Notes: a model not told the origin generated them from the letters alone. A DNA stretch of 64,000 nt from Buxus sempervirens (GCA_947561395.2 OX387187.1:7570976-7634975), one strand, 5' to 3'. Shown: positions 23,850 through 36,176, counted from the first letter of the stretch. A program made the numbers and translations.

Positions 23850-24560
23850 TTAAAAACCTGAAATCTGGAAATTTGGTGTAACTTTTGGGATATTCAAGCA
23901 TGAATCTCGTGAACAATGCTCTCTAGGGGCTAAATGTTTTTTTGGGGCATGCCTTTGATTTGGGGCATGGGATGACAATGATTTGAGCATGAAAGCAATA
24001 AACAAAAATCTGTAAATTCAGTAGCTAATTTTGGGCTTTTTCAAGCATGTTTCCTTGAACAAAACATCTCTTGTACCATACATTTAGGTGCTGTTTTTTT
24101 TTTTAGGCTTGGATTTGGGCGTAAAACAATGTCAATTGAGCACAAAAAATGAAGGACATGAAATCTGGAAATTTAGTGTATATTTTGGGAGATTTCAAGC
24201 ATGCTTTACCTAATTGAAACACTTTTTAGACCATTTCAAGTAGTTGCTGAATTTTTAGGCTTCAATTTGGGTAGAAATGGTACACTTTGAGCATGAGAAA
24301 AAACATGAAAATCTAGAAATTCAGTGGGCATTGTTGGGATTTTCAAGCATATTTTCCCTAGCTAAAATGCTTTTTTGTACCATATTGTTAGGTGCTGTTT
24401 TTTAGGCTTGGATTTGGGTAGAAATGGTACACTTTGAGCATGAAAAAGAGCATGAAAATCTGGAAATTTAGGTAATGTCTTTGGGGGTTCAAAGCATGCT
24501 TTCCATGTTAATGGTTGTTTGTACAATAACATGTTTTGGGTGTTACTTTTGAGTATGTGA
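23850..24560 (+). repeat. Leader tandem repeats of about 150 bp (element C)
   Basis: Five diverged units are anchored by AAATCTGGAAATTTAG-like phrases at about 23862, 24006, 24160, 24310 and 24457 (periods 144-154 bp). Each also holds a TTTCAAGCATG phrase and a GGCTTGGATTTGGG phrase. The same series occurs in element B at about 35380-35960. Non-coding; part of the long Tat leader. Confidence 0.8.
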
Positions 24561-24918
24561 TGGTCATAAGCATGTTTGGGTGTGTATTATCTTGTTGGCT
24601 TGTATTTTGCTTCCAATATGATGATTGTATATACCTTGGCTTGGAATTGTATGCATGGCTACGAAAAAGAGTGGCAAGGGGTTGGGACGTTATGAATGCA
24701 CCTTGAATTTCAAATGCACTTGAGCACTTTAAACTATTTGCACAGCCTACCCATTACCTATAGGAAGTTGAACCATAAATGTGGGTAACTTGGCGCACCG
24801 AGGTCGATACTTTGGAAAGCGAAAGTGAAAACATTCACCTTAGAATTTGAGTCAATGATGTGATGACAATGGCATCTGTGATTCGATTCCGGGCATCACT
24901 AGACTTGAGTTCTAAGTT

Positions 24919-24923
24919 GCCAA
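24919..24923. repeat. Target site duplication of element B (left copy; partner 38503-38507)
   Basis: GCCAA occurs on both sides of element B. The leader of B itself, read near 34985, shows the uninterrupted site with a single GCCAA between 'ttctaagtt' and 'ttaagcc'. This proves that B is inserted in C's leader. Confidence 0.97.
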
Positions 24924-25192
24924 TGTGAGACATGGGAAAAAATCACCCGGAGATGATCATCCCTCCGTCAACACGCGGGGCTCGACATAAAGAGTGGGAG
25001 TCGCCACCATCCATTTGTTTAGGGTGTGAATGGACACCAAAAGAATTAAAAACAAGCAAAAAGAGATAAAAAGTGCTAAAAGGCAAATTCTAGAGTAAAA
25101 ATAACCCTACTTGAAAATCAAATCCAGAGATGGGTAAGGGGATTAGATTATGAACGGGGGAAGATGTTAGGCACCCCCATTCACCCACACAA
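24924..25192 (-). repeat. Remnant of the 3' LTR of element B (U5 end only)
   Basis: About 269 bp match the terminal part of B's own 5' LTR (36197-36465) with few differences, and end at GCCAA. At about 25190-25195 the match stops at 'cacacaa' and continues as post-pol spacer (homologous to C near 46650). Only one or two bases of overlap are seen at the joint. Confidence 0.92.
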
Positions 25193-25852
25193 AATAATGA
25201 AAAGCGTAGTCCACAAAATAATGAGGGATCAGAACCGTCCATCTTAGGTCCTTTAGAGTCATCCCCAAATGCCTTTTCTTCCAAAACTGACCCCCTTCTG
25301 CTCATGCCAGCTTTGTTTCAGGCTCAGATCTCCATGATCAACTCAACCTCTGATTTTTTTTCTTTTTTCTTTTTGCCAATATTGCCCCTAGCGCCAGTTA
25401 CGGTTTTCACTAGGGCCGGCTTCTACATTCCGTCATCACCCATCTTACTCTGACATTTGAATGGACAAACTAAGATCACCGAGGGCTTAACAATGGGACG
25501 AAATAAAGGCTAGGCTCAGTTTATGAAAGAAAGGGTATTAAAGGCCCAAAAATTTTCAAGTGTGGAAATAGGTCAATCGGACTCACAGTCATGATGAATT
25601 TACCCATTTTTCCCCAAATTGCATTTTTTTTGCATCTCTTTTCACACTTGGCTTTTATTTGCCATTTTTCATTGCTTTTCCTCTCTCTCTTTTTTTTCAA
25701 CTTTGCCCCAATTGATTTTGCCCCAATTTGACTGTAAATCCGGTTTAGGTTTATCAAAGAAACGAACCGGCTCAACTTGGCTAGACTAGGGATTAAAATT
25801 TTTGAAGGAAATAAAGAAAAATGGCCTCGGATCATTTCCTAGAAATATTCAT
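25193..25852 (-). other. Post-pol spacer of element B
   Basis: Non-coding. On the minus strand it follows the pol stop codon and is collinear with 45951-46650 in C, including the CTAGGGGCAATATTGGC phrase. It ends abruptly at the LTR remnant. Confidence 0.8.
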
Positions 25853-26968
25853 TCAAGGAAAATACCTTTTTACTGCATCAGAGTTAATTGGCTTAGGAAA
25901 ATCTGACCCATCCATTTCTGCTAATATGAGTGCACTCCCTGATAGGACTTTCTTGACGACATATGGCCCTTCAGAATTTTGCTTGAACTTACCACGAGGA
26001 TCTTCCAAAAATGGTAAGATTTTCTTTAGCACCAAGTTTCCTTCTTGGAAAGTTCTGGGCCTCTCTTTCTTATTGTAGGCCCGGGCCATTCTTTTCTGGT
26101 ACAACTGTCCATGGCAAAGCGCTTTCAACCGCTTTTCTTCTATCTGGTTAAGTTGATCATGTCTTGACTGTACCCATTCGGCTTCCATGAGCACTCTGAG
26201 TGATGGGATCTCCACTTCCACGGGCAAGACTGCTTCCATCCCATAGACCAGGGAGTACGGGGTTGCCCCAGTTGAAGTCCGGATTGAGGTTCTATAAGCA
26301 TATAGAGCAAGTGGTAGCATTTCATGCCAATCCTTGTAACTCACTACCATCTTCTGAATGATTTTCTTTATATTTTTATTTGCTGCTTCTACTGCCCCAT
26401 TCATCTTTGGCCTGTATGGAGTTGACTTGTGGTGGGTGATCTGAAACTGCTCACGCATCTTCTTCATGTCCTTGTTCTTAATATTTGAAGCGTTGTCTGA
26501 TACTATGGCACTTGGCAGTCCATAGCGACAAATAATATTGTGCTTCAAAAATTTAATAACATGGTTGCTTATGATATTCGCATATGAGGCTGCTTCCACC
26601 CATTTAGTGAAATAATCAATCGCCACCAGGATAAATCTGTGCCCGTTTGATGCCTTAGGGGAGATCATGCCAATAACATCTATGCCCCACATAGAGAAGG
26701 GCCACGGTGATGTCATGTTGTGCAACTCACCTGGGGGTGCATGCTTGTTATCTGCATATATCTGACATTGGTGGCACCTCCTGACATGGATACAGCAATC
26801 ATGTTCCATGGTCGTCCAGTAATAGCCAAGCCTCAGGATCTTCTTTGCCAGCATGTGCCCGCTCATATGGGGCCCACAAACTCCTCCATGTACAGTCTCA
26901 ATCAGCCTTTCCGATTCAACCTTGGCAACACATCTAAGCAGAATGTCATTATGTGACCTCTTGTACAT
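25853..26968 (-). CDS. Element B integrase (open, 371 codons as read)
   Basis: This is the C-terminal part of the polyprotein, which would join element cDNA to host DNA. It has an intact HHCC finger (HGGVCGPH ... CCIHVRRCHQC), a full D,D35E triad (second Asp codon at 26497-26495) and a conserved C-terminal end DAVKRYFP. It stays open from 26968 to the stop at 25853, the longest intact pol block in the window. In an element it would be part of one polyprotein, so the ATG is not a true start. A frameshift near 26960 separates it from the second RNase H. Confidence 0.9.
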   Translation of the reverse strand: MYKRSHNDILLRCVAKVESERLIETVHGGVCGPHMSGHMLAKKILRLGYYWTTMEHDCCIHVRRCHQCQIYADNKHAPPGELHNMTSPWPFSMWGIDVIGMISPKASNGHRFILVAIDYFTKWVEAASYANIISNHVIKFLKHNIICRYGLPSAIVSDNASNIKNKDMKKMREQFQITHHKSTPYRPKMNGAVEAANKNIKKIIQKMVVSYKDWHEMLPLALYAYRTSIRTSTGATPYSLVYGMEAVLPVEVEIPSLRVLMEAEWVQSRHDQLNQIEEKRLKALCHGQLYQKRMARAYNKKERPRTFQEGNLVLKKILPFLEDPRGKFKQNSEGPYVVKKVLSGSALILAEMDGSDFPKPINSDAVKRYFP

Positions 26969-28095
26969 ATGCCACCACTTAGCAGAAATTGACCAGCCAA
27001 TCTCTGTATTGTCCTCTTCTCAGTAGCAGTGGCATTTTCTGGCAGACTCCGATTGTTCAAGAAATTTTTAATATCTTGAAACCACGGTGCTTCTTCTTCT
27101 GGTGCTCCCTCTAGAACGAGACAGCAAGCCGGTTCATCTCGGACCTCAATTTCCAGTGGTCTGATGTCTACTCCTTCTGGTATGCTGACCATTGAAGCCA
27201 ATGTTGCTAGAGCATCCGCAAACTGATTTTTGACCCTTGGCATATAGTTGAAGGAAATTCGAGTGAAATTTGTGCTTATTTCTTCCAAATACTAGTGATA
27301 GGGGATCAATTTGCGATCCTTGGTTTTCCATTCACCAGTTGTTTGGAAGATGATAAGACTTGAATCCCCGTATACGTCAAGTTCCTCTACTCCATGATCC
27401 ATGGCTGCTTGCAATCCAATTATGCATGCTTCATATTCTGCTATGTTATTGGTGCACTGGAATCTCAGCTTTACTGCAATCGAGATGTGTGAACCATTTG
27501 GTTTAACCAAGACTGCCCCTATTCCGTTCCCATTCATATTGGCAGCCCCATCAAAGAACATCTGCCAAGAACTCTCACTTTCCTCCTCTTCAGTGTATAG
27601 AATCGCCTCATCGGGAAAGTTGGTCTTCAAGGGTTGATATTCTGGCAGAGGATGTGCAGCCAGGTGATCAACTATGGCTTGACCCTTGATCACCTTCTGA
27701 GTGATGTACGTGAGGTCAAACTCGGACAGTAGTAGCTGCCACTTTGCCGTCCTGCCAGTCAGTGCCAGTTTCTCAAATAAATACTTTAGCAGGTCCATCC
27801 GGGATATCAATAGTGTGGAGTGACTAAGGAAATAATGCCTTAGTCTCTGAGTTGCCCACACTAGAGCACAGCAAGTCTTCTCCAATGGTGAGTACTTGGC
27901 TTCATATTCTGTGAATTTTTTACTCAGATAGTAAATTGCCCTTTTTTTTCTACCAGTCTCATCATGCTACCCCAAGACACATCCCATCGACGTTTCCAAC
28001 ACTGACAAGTACAGGATCAGTGGTCTTCCTAGAGTTGGTGGCACTAGCACAGGCGGGTTCAGTAGATATTCCTTGATCGTATCGAAGGCTTGCTC
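26969..28095 (-). pseudogene. Element B first and second RNase H domains, broken
   Basis: The first RNase H (about 28090-27650) shows EKTCCALVWATQRLRHYF and DHLAAHPLP. The archaeal-type RNase H (about 27570-27170) shows MFFDGAANMN, NNIAEYEACI, VYGDSSLI and NQFADALATLAS, so its acidic residues appear present. A TAG at about 27293 (in 'PYH.YLEE') and stops near 27968 and 28095 interrupt the frame. The joint domain order matches element A. Confidence 0.88.
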
Positions 28096-28905
28096 TCAAT
28101 CCTCATTCCAGACCGTCGGGTTATCTTTCCTCAGAAGCTTAAAAATTGGTTCACAGATAGCAGTGAGCTGTGCTATGAACCGGCTTATGTACTGAATTCT
28201 TCCGAGAAAACCACGAACCTCCTTCTCGGTTCTGGGTGCTGGCATTTCAATTATGGCCTTGGCTTTAGCCGGGTCAATTTCAATTCCTCTTCGGCTCACT
28301 ATAAACCCCAGAAACTTCCCTGATATAGCCCCAAAGACGCACTTAGCCGGGTTAAGCCGTAGACTGTACTTCCTGAGCCGATCAAACACTTTCTTCAGAT
28401 TGATCAAGTGGTCCTCCTCCTTGCATGATTTGGCAATCATATCGTCCACGTAGACCTCCATCTCCTTGTGGATCATGTCATGGAATAGTGCTGTCATGGC
28501 CCGCTGATATGTTGCCCCGGAATTCTTGAGTCCGAATGGCATGACCGTGTAGTGGAATGTGCCCCAAGGTGTGATAAATGTTGTTTTCTCTTGATCTTCC
28601 TTAGCCATTTTGATCTGATTATATCCAGAGAACCCATCCATGAAGGAGAACAGGCTATGTACCGCAGTATTATCGATCAGAATGTCGATGTGTGGAAGCG
28701 GAAAGTCGTCCTTTGGGCTTGCCTTGTTCAAGTCTCTATAGTCCACGCACATTCGGACTTTTCCGTCCTTCTTGGGTATCGGTACTATGTTTGCGAGCCA
28801 TTCAGGATACGTAGAGACTGCCAGAAATCCGGCTTGGAACTGTTTGACCACTTCGTCCTTGACCTTCAGAGTCCACTCAGGCTTCAATCTTCTTAGCTTC
28901 TACTT
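28096..28905 (-). pseudogene. Element B reverse transcriptase
   Basis: A long open block encodes RT with CVDYRDLNKASPKDDFPLPH, SGYNQIKMA, FGLKNSGATYQRAM and YVDD (28452-28441). A TAG at about 28899 precedes it and a TGA-class stop near 28095 follows. All visible catalytic motifs are intact. It is the only complete RT in the inner nest, because C has lost its own. Confidence 0.9.
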
Positions 28906-30950
28906 AATTGGCTTAACCCCTGGCAAAATCGGCAACTTATGCACCACCATGTCCGTGTCCAACCCCGGCATGTCCCGATACGACCAAGCAAACACATCCT
29001 TGTAATCTACCAAAAACCGTGACATTTCATTTTGCTGCACATTAGACAAGCATGACCCGATTTTCACAATTTTTGGGTCATCTTCGGTCCCAAGATTTAT
29101 GGATATGGTCTCCTCAATATTAGGTTGGACCCCCTTTTCATGACGTTCCAATTGGTATTCAATTTCTTTTGGAAGGTCTCCTTCTTCGACCTCGGTCTCT
29201 TCTTCGACCCCCATGAGATCAAAGTCGAGCTCAAGGTCGAAGTCATATTCAACCTGGTCCAATTCGGTTTGATTATACGGTTCATAAGTGGTTTGGACCC
29301 TTTTGAAAAAATTAAATTTCCTAGAAAAAATAGAAAAATCTTTTTGGGTTTTTTGTGGGCCCTCTAAACATAATCCCCCTGAAGACGAAGGCCCATTAGA
29401 ACCTTCAGGGGAATGGCAATCCACTATTGGAGTTTTTTTTTGGAAGCCGCGTCAGTTTGCCGAACAAACGCTGCTTCAAAAGTAAGGGGAGTTTCCTCCC
29501 AATTATTTAAAAAATGTTTTTCGGGAGCTGGGGAAATTGTGCAAGCCCACTCCTCAAACCCAGAATCCGATGCCATCATCACCGGGTGGGTACTGCCCTT
29601 TTCTGCTACGGGGCTCAGTCTAGAAATGACCTTCTCTGGAATCTTTACTGCAGTCCAGTCGATGAAAGGCAGGTCCATGTCACCACCAGTCTTTTCGCCT
29701 TCTGTCATGGTGAAGAAGGCCCCAACATCCTCAGAAAAGTCCACTTGCTGCTCGGGCTGTGGCCCAAGCCCATCTGCTGCTTCCATTATTGGATACGGGT
29801 TATAGGGTTGCAGGATCGGAACATATGGTTTCTGGAATGGGTTGATGTTGTGGTATGGAGGCTTGGACTGGTCCATAGGATGAGACAATTGGATTATGCA
29901 GGAGGGTTTAGGAAAACTTTCCCTTAAATGAGCGAAATTTCTTCTGCTTCTTCTCTCTCCTTCCTCATACTTCTGTCTTCTCCAGCTTCTGGGCTTAAAG
30001 CCCAACCCTGCTTTAGGAACCAGCTTGTTTGCTTTGACCGGCTCCACCCTTCCTTGTAAGTTTATTCCCAGGCCTTTTCCTGGGTGAAAGTGGTATTTTT
30101 CCATCACTTTCTTCACCATTCTCTTTGCAGTAGTACCATTTTCTTTCTTTTTCTCACACCCCCCAGGTATGAAATTTACCGCCTCAAATTGAAATGAGTG
30201 GAATGCAATCTTGTCAACAGTCAAGTCTACATTGATCAAGGGTACATCAGGTGACACGATAGGCGGCACCAAGTTTTCGGCTAGGACTGTTATCACCCTT
30301 TGTCCTTTTACATATTTCACCATTTGGTGAAGCGTGGATGGTATCGCCCTAGCCGAATGTATCCACGGCCTTCCTAGGAGCAGATTGAAGGCTGCGGGTA
30401 TATCCATCACTTCAAATGTGATGTTGAAGATATTCGGCCCAATTGTGACCGGCAATTCGATCTCCCCTAGGGAGTGGGTCTTGGAGCTATCAAAAGCCCT
30501 CACTATCCGCCCATTTTGTTTGATCCTTGACTGGTCCAGACCCAGCTTGGCAAAAGTGATTAACGGGCAGACATTTAACGCCGACCCATTGTCAATCAGG
30601 ACCCGTGCCACCATGCTGCCCTTACAAAGCACAGTGATGTGCAAAGGGTCAACGTGATAGCAACCACTTGGGCTGATCTCACCCTCAAAGAAACTTATCA
30701 CATTATGTGACAAGATTTGACCAACCATTTTGCCAAGTTGGTCTGGATCAATAGTCTGGGATACATGTGCACTCTGTAGCACCCTTAGTAATGCATTCCT
30801 GTGCTTTTCCGAATTCAGCAAAAGGCCCAGTATTGAAATCTGGACCGGAACCTTGTTTAGCTGATCCACAAGATTAAATTCACTTTTTTTTATGATTTTT
30901 ATGAGGTCTGCTGCCTCATTTTCTACACCCTGGGAGGTCTCTTCTCCCAC
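28906..30950 (-). pseudogene. Element B protease, G-patch-like segment and linker
   Basis: The protease active-site motif D-N-G-S-A is intact (Asp codon 30593-30591). The flanking blocks KSEFNLVDQLNKVP, DPDQLGKMVGQILSHNV and GRPWIHSARAIPSTLH are conserved in A and C. The G-patch-like segment lies at 30119-29985 (GKGLGINLQGR ... AGLG). A stop near 29424 splits the linker that leads to RT. The function would be polyprotein cleavage. Confidence 0.88.
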
Positions 30951-33150
30951 TTTGTTTTTTCCTTTTTGTTTTCTTTTTTCTTCATTTTATTTTTTTTCTT
31001 TTTCTGCTTCTGTCTCCTTCTCTCTCTCTTCACCCCTGCACATCTCCCCGACCTCGTCATGAGGTTCACCTCCTTCTGGTTCTGGTTCCTAACCTTTGGA
31101 ACCGTAGCCGTGGTTCCCTCGCTGTAGTTCCATGGTACAATGGCCTCAGAATATGCTAGTTTAGGGATGTTAACCACTAGTGGCTGGAGTTTGGACCGGG
31201 ATGTATGGGCCGGTTTAGGGATAGTCTGGGCTGGCTGAACATTTACAACCAAGGGTTGAAGTTTGGATTTTGTGGGGACAGAAGAAGTGATGGAAGCAGT
31301 GGTGGGGTCAAGGTTGATGACCAATGGAGCCTTGGACGGCTTGGATGGTGAATAAATGGGTGGACTGCAATTGACGACCAATGGGGGCCTTGCAGTATTC
31401 ATCTGGGCCATAAGAGATGAAACCCGGTTTAAAGAGGAACTTATGTCCTTAGCAGCTGGATTATTTTTCTGGGAGACCATGTTGATCTCCTCTTCTTCCT
31501 CCTCTGGGAAAAATCGGACCTGGACCGTGGTCCCTATGGGAGCTATGAGCTGTGATGGGTCAAAGGCCCTTCTGGTGGTGGATATGGCAGTGATAGAGTT
31601 GGATGGGCCTGCCCCATTGTGGTACGGTAGAGGGTTCTGCCCAATATCATTTCCAGACGGGGCTGGTGCAGCAGTGTTAAACACTAAGGCCTTCTAGTCC
31701 AACAAGTCCTGGACCGCGTGTTTCAACACCCAGCAGGCATCTGTAGAATGCCCCGGTGCACCCATGTGGAAGTCACAGGTGACCACTGTGTCAAAATTCC
31801 TCCCCCTTGTGGCATTCGGGTTGGGCTCTTTCAGAGTCAAATATTCACCCTTCAGCAGGGTTGGCAGCAGTTGGGAAAGAGATATTGGGAGAGGAGTGAA
31901 AACCCGGTTCTTTCTATTTGCTAACCAGGCCTCCCTTTCCTCCCTGGTAAAAGCCCTCCTTGGGTTTGCTGGTACAAAGGGGGAGAAATTGACATTCAGT
32001 GGGGTCTGATAAGACTGCTAGGCCTGCTGGGCTGGTTGGGGTGCAGAGATATTCACATGAAGCGGCTTCTTGGCTAGAGGAGCCTGGACCAGGTTTATGT
32101 CTCCTTCTTTTCGGGCCCCGTTCTTCTTGAACCCAGCCCCTTTCTTCTGGGCCATGGATGCAGAGGAATCAGACTGCCCAGTCAGAGTAGAATAGTCAAT
32201 AAGCCTTACTGACCTGACCCCTTCCTCGATCCGGTCCGCCACCTGCACCAGGGCTGCAAAGTTGGTGGTGATCTGACCCACTAGATGGTTGTAAAAGGGC
32301 TGCCCCAGTGTGCCCATGAATGTTGAGATCATCTCCGGTTCTTGCATAGGTGGCATGACTTGGGAGGCGGCCTCTCTCCACCTCTTGGCGTACTGCCATA
32401 CTGGCTTATCTTTCCCTTTGCTCATCCTCATCATGTCGTACCGGTCTGGCATGATCTCAGAGTTAAACTTGTACTGATCCAGGAACGCGTCAGCCAAGTC
32501 CTTCCAACTCCTGATCCTTCCATGGTCCACTGTAGCGAACCACCTAAGAGCTGACTCGGTCAAACTCCTCTGGAAGAGTTGGATTAATATGCCGTCATCC
32601 CGGCCAAACTGGCATAGGGCCCGCAGTATAATTTTAAGTGGCTCATGGGGCAGCCTGTGCCGTCGAATTTGTCAAAGTCCGGGCACTTGAATTTGGCCGG
32701 TAGCCATACGTCTGGATACATGCACAGATCTTTGAAAGTGGTGCCTCCATAGCTATTTCCCCCCTTCACTTCCTTCAGCTCTTCCTGGATCCTTTCTATC
32801 CTAAGCAGCATTTTCTTTTCCATCTCTTCTCTGGCATTTTCCTTCTCCAGTTCTTTCTCAGATTTTGCTGTATTTTCCCTGATCAGAATGGGTTCAGGGA
32901 CTGGTTCAGAAATGGGCTCAGGCATGGGTTGAGCCGGAGGCGGCATGTAGGCCTGAGGTGGTGGTGCCTGATGGGAGGTTGACGCTTGATTTTGGGCTTG
33001 AGCCTGTTGGGCCTGAGCCGCCAGTAGCTCTCCCAGCATCTTGGCCAGACCGGCCACCTGCTCTTGCAGCTGAGCAAAGTCCTGAGCAGGGACGGTGGCT
33101 TGGGCTTGGTTCTCTTCAATGTTCATGGCTCTGGCTTTGGATCTGGTCAC
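30951..33150 (-). pseudogene. gag: Element B gag, broken
   Basis: ATG 33150 starts MTRSKARAMN, with a Gln/Ala-rich N-terminus. The gag core (about 32760-32250) is followed by the knuckle CDFHMGAPGHSTDAC (31777-31733). A 1-nt loss in a G run near 32617 shifts the frame in the core. TAG codons occur near 32017 and 31695, and another frameshift near 30950 precedes the protease. A Lys/Glu-rich low-complexity stretch lies at about 31020-30960. Confidence 0.88.
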
Positions 33151-33309
33151 GGGAGCAATGGTTACAAATAATTGTACCTGGGTTGCAAGTAAATGTACCT
33201 TGGGAAAAAATTAATAGAACATGAGCCACACCCCTATACATGTAAACAACTAGGTTAGGTGAACACCAATCCAGATTTGTTTTTGTTTTTTTTTTTTTTT
33301 TTTTTTTGT

Positions 33310-34240
33310 GTTAGAATATTTTAGGGCTTCCAAGGGTCCCAAAAATTTTTTTGATTTGATTGGTAAAAAGAAGACCAACCAAGAGTTCATGCAATATTTT
33401 AGGGCTTCCAGAGGTCCCACTTTTTTTGACTTGATTGGTAAAAAGAAGACCAACCAAGGGTTTTTTATGGAATATTTTAGGGCTTCCAAAGGTCCTACAA
33501 TTTTTTGATTTGATTGGTAAAAAGAAGACCAACCAAGGGTTCATGGGATATTTTAGGGCTTCCAGAGGTCCCACTTTTTTTTTTGACTTGATTGATAAAA
33601 AGAAGACCAACCAAGGGTTTTTTTTTAATGGAATATTTTAGGGCTTCCAAAGGTCCCACAATTTTTTATTTGATTGGTAAAAAGAAGACCAACCAAGGGT
33701 TCATGGAATATTTTAGGGCTTCCAGAGGTCCCATTTTTTTTGACTTGATTGGTAAAAAGAAGACCAACTAAGGGTTCATGGAATATTTTAGGGCTTCCAG
33801 AGGTCCCACTTTTTTTTACTTGATTGGTAAAAAGAAGACCAACCAAGGGTTTTTTATGGAATATTTTAGGGCTTCCAAAGGTCCCACAATTTTTTGATTT
33901 GATTGGTAAAAAGAAGACCAACCAAGGGTTCATGGAATATTTTAGGGCTTCCAGAGGTCCCACTTTTTTTGACTTGATTGGTAAAAAGAAGACCAACCAA
34001 GGGTTCATGGAATATTTTAGGGCTTCCAGAGGTCCCACTTTTTTTGATTTGATTGGTAAAAAGAAGACCAACCAAGGGTTCATGGAATATTTTAGGGCTT
34101 CCAGAGGTCCCACTTTTTTTGATTTGATTGGTAAAAAGAAGACCAACCAAGGGTTTTTTTTGGAATACTTTAGGGCTTCCAAAGGTCCCACAATTTTTGA
34201 CTTTGATTGGTAAAAAGAAGACCAACCAAGGGCTTCATTT
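33310..34240 (-). repeat. Leader tandem repeats of element B (about 12 units of ~76 bp)
   Basis: The phrase AGAAGACCAACC recurs about every 76 bp (33371, 33447, 33523 ... 34216), with T-run length differences giving 70-86 bp periods. Each unit holds TGGAATATTTTAGGGCTTCCA, an inverted repeat with an 11-nt loop. The units are homologous to the six units of C at 39497-39915, so copy number differs two-fold. The unit length is close to a multiple of three, so long artefactual frames appear on both strands. Confidence 0.93.
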
Positions 34241-34510
34241 TTTAAATTTGCTGAATTTTCTCAATTTTCAAGTTCTAAAGCTTGATTGACACATGTTTGA
34301 ATTGAATTGATATCAAAAAATATCACACCTTAGCTTGTTCTTTGAGCTTCCACATTATGTTTAATCTCTTAAGGGAATATACATTTTTTTTTATATTTTT
34401 TTTTTGGACATTTTTATATTTTCTTTGGGGTGCCTAAGGATTATCCACAGTGTTTAGGCATTTTATTCTGAAAATTCGGGCTGAAAAAGCAATTTATTCA
34501 TTTTCTGCAT

Positions 34511-34652
34511 GTATCCGGTATTAAGTGCCGGATAAGCATATGCCTTATTGTATCCGGCAACAATGACCGGATACATGCATATGTCTTTGTATCTGGCAAT
34601 ATATACCGGATATGAAGGAAAGTGTTCTTAACCGGCCTGAGTTGCCGGTTAA
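34511..34652 (-). promoter_or_regulatory. Leader palindrome array of element B
   Basis: Four CCG-N11-CGG palindromes have starts at 34511, 34550, 34589 and 34628, exactly 39 bp apart. The fourth has TTAACCG/CGGTTAA arms instead of GTATCCG/CGGATAC, so it combines B/C phasing with A-type arms. The array lies between PBS and gag. No TATA box is clear beside it. Confidence 0.7.
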
Positions 34653-35379
34653 TGCCGAAATGGCCTTTTTTGACTCATTTTTTCACCAGATTAGGTTTTT
34701 TTTCATTCCTACTTGATGTTCACCTTAACTTGACCTTCAAAACTTGCCCCAAATTGGGCTTAGACATCATACTTGCAAAATTCACCAAATTCATGAAAAG
34801 AACATGGCTTTACCTTGCCACCTTGTATTACCTTCATTCAATATGGTATTCACATTATACCTTGGCCTGTAAAACATGCAAACGGCCTTCCCACATTTAC
34901 ACCCAATTCTCCAAACGCAATTATGTGCTTTTAGCTGAAAACGTGTTTCTCCACCTTCAAGCGTATGGTTTTTGGGTTTTGGCTTAATTGGCAACTTAGA
35001 ACTCAAGTCTAGTGATGCCCGGAATCGAATCACAGATCCCATTGTCATCACATCATTGACTCAAATTGTAAGGTAAATGTTTTCACTTTTGCTTTCCGAA
35101 GTCACGACCTCGGTGCGCCAAGCTACACACATTCATGGTTCAACTTCCTATAGGTAATGGGTAGGCTGTGCAAATAGTTTAAAGTGCTCAAGTGCATTTG
35201 AAATTGAGGTAACATTCACAACGTCCCAGCCCCTTGCCACTCTTTTTCGTAGCCATGCATTCAATTTCAAGCCAAGGCACATATGACAATATAATGAAGC
35301 TAAATACAAGCAAGCAAGAGAACCAAAGCAACTAAATATGCACAAAAATATTACATGCCCAAAAAGTAGTATACAAACA

Positions 35380-35960
35380 TGTTATTTGTGCAAACAGCAC
35401 TTAAACAATGGAAGCATGCTTGAAACCCAAAAGCATTCCCTAAAATTCTAGATTTTCATGCTGTTTTTCATGCTCAAAGTGTACCATTTCTACCCAAATT
35501 GAAGCCTAAAAATTCAGCAACTACTTGACATGGTCCAAAAACTGTTTCAATTAGGTAAAACATGCTTGAAATCTCCCAAAATATACACTAAAATTTCCAG
35601 ATTTCATGTTCTTCATTTTTTGTGCTTAAGTGACATTGTTTTATGCCCAATTTCAAGCCTAAAAAAACAGCACCTAACAACATGGTACAAAAAGCCTTTT
35701 AGCTAGGGAAAACATGCTTGAAAATCCCACCAATGCCCACTGAATTTCCAAAATTTTTTGCTCATGGTTCTTTATGCTCAACATGCCTCATTAAAGCCCC
35801 AAAAAAATTCAGCAACTAAAATAGGGTGCAAGAAGTGTTAATTGAGGACAACATGCTTAAAAACCCCCAAAAATCCCCACCAAATTTACTGAATTCATGC
35901 TGTTAATTTCCATCATCCAAATATGACATTACATCCCCAAATCAAGGCATGTTATCATCA
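35380..35960 (-). repeat. Leader ~150-bp repeats of element B
   Basis: Diverged units with the reversed phrase CATGCTTGAAA and CTAAATTTCCAGATTT recur about every 120-150 bp. They correspond to 23850-24560 of element C. Non-coding. Confidence 0.75.
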
Positions 35961-36176
35961 AGCACACCAAAATCATGTTATGGGATAGGCTTTCGCTAAA
36001 CAAATTTCTAGGCATAATTAAGCGCCTCACACATGCCATATCTTCATGAATCTTCTAATCATACAAAATAACATGCTAGATATTTCAACCAAGTTCACAT
36101 AAAGTTTCAAAACAGCAAGCCTTCACAAATAAGAATAAAGTATGAACAAACACAAAACATGGCTTAAATCCACAAG

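Noticed and set aside
33311-34225. Long frames on both strands (up to 188 codons, repeating FFLPIKSKKVGPLEALKYS-type peptide)
   Set aside because: They lie wholly in the ~76-bp tandem repeats, whose length near a multiple of three keeps frames open on both strands. C's copies give similar frames in other registers. No start or domain evidence.
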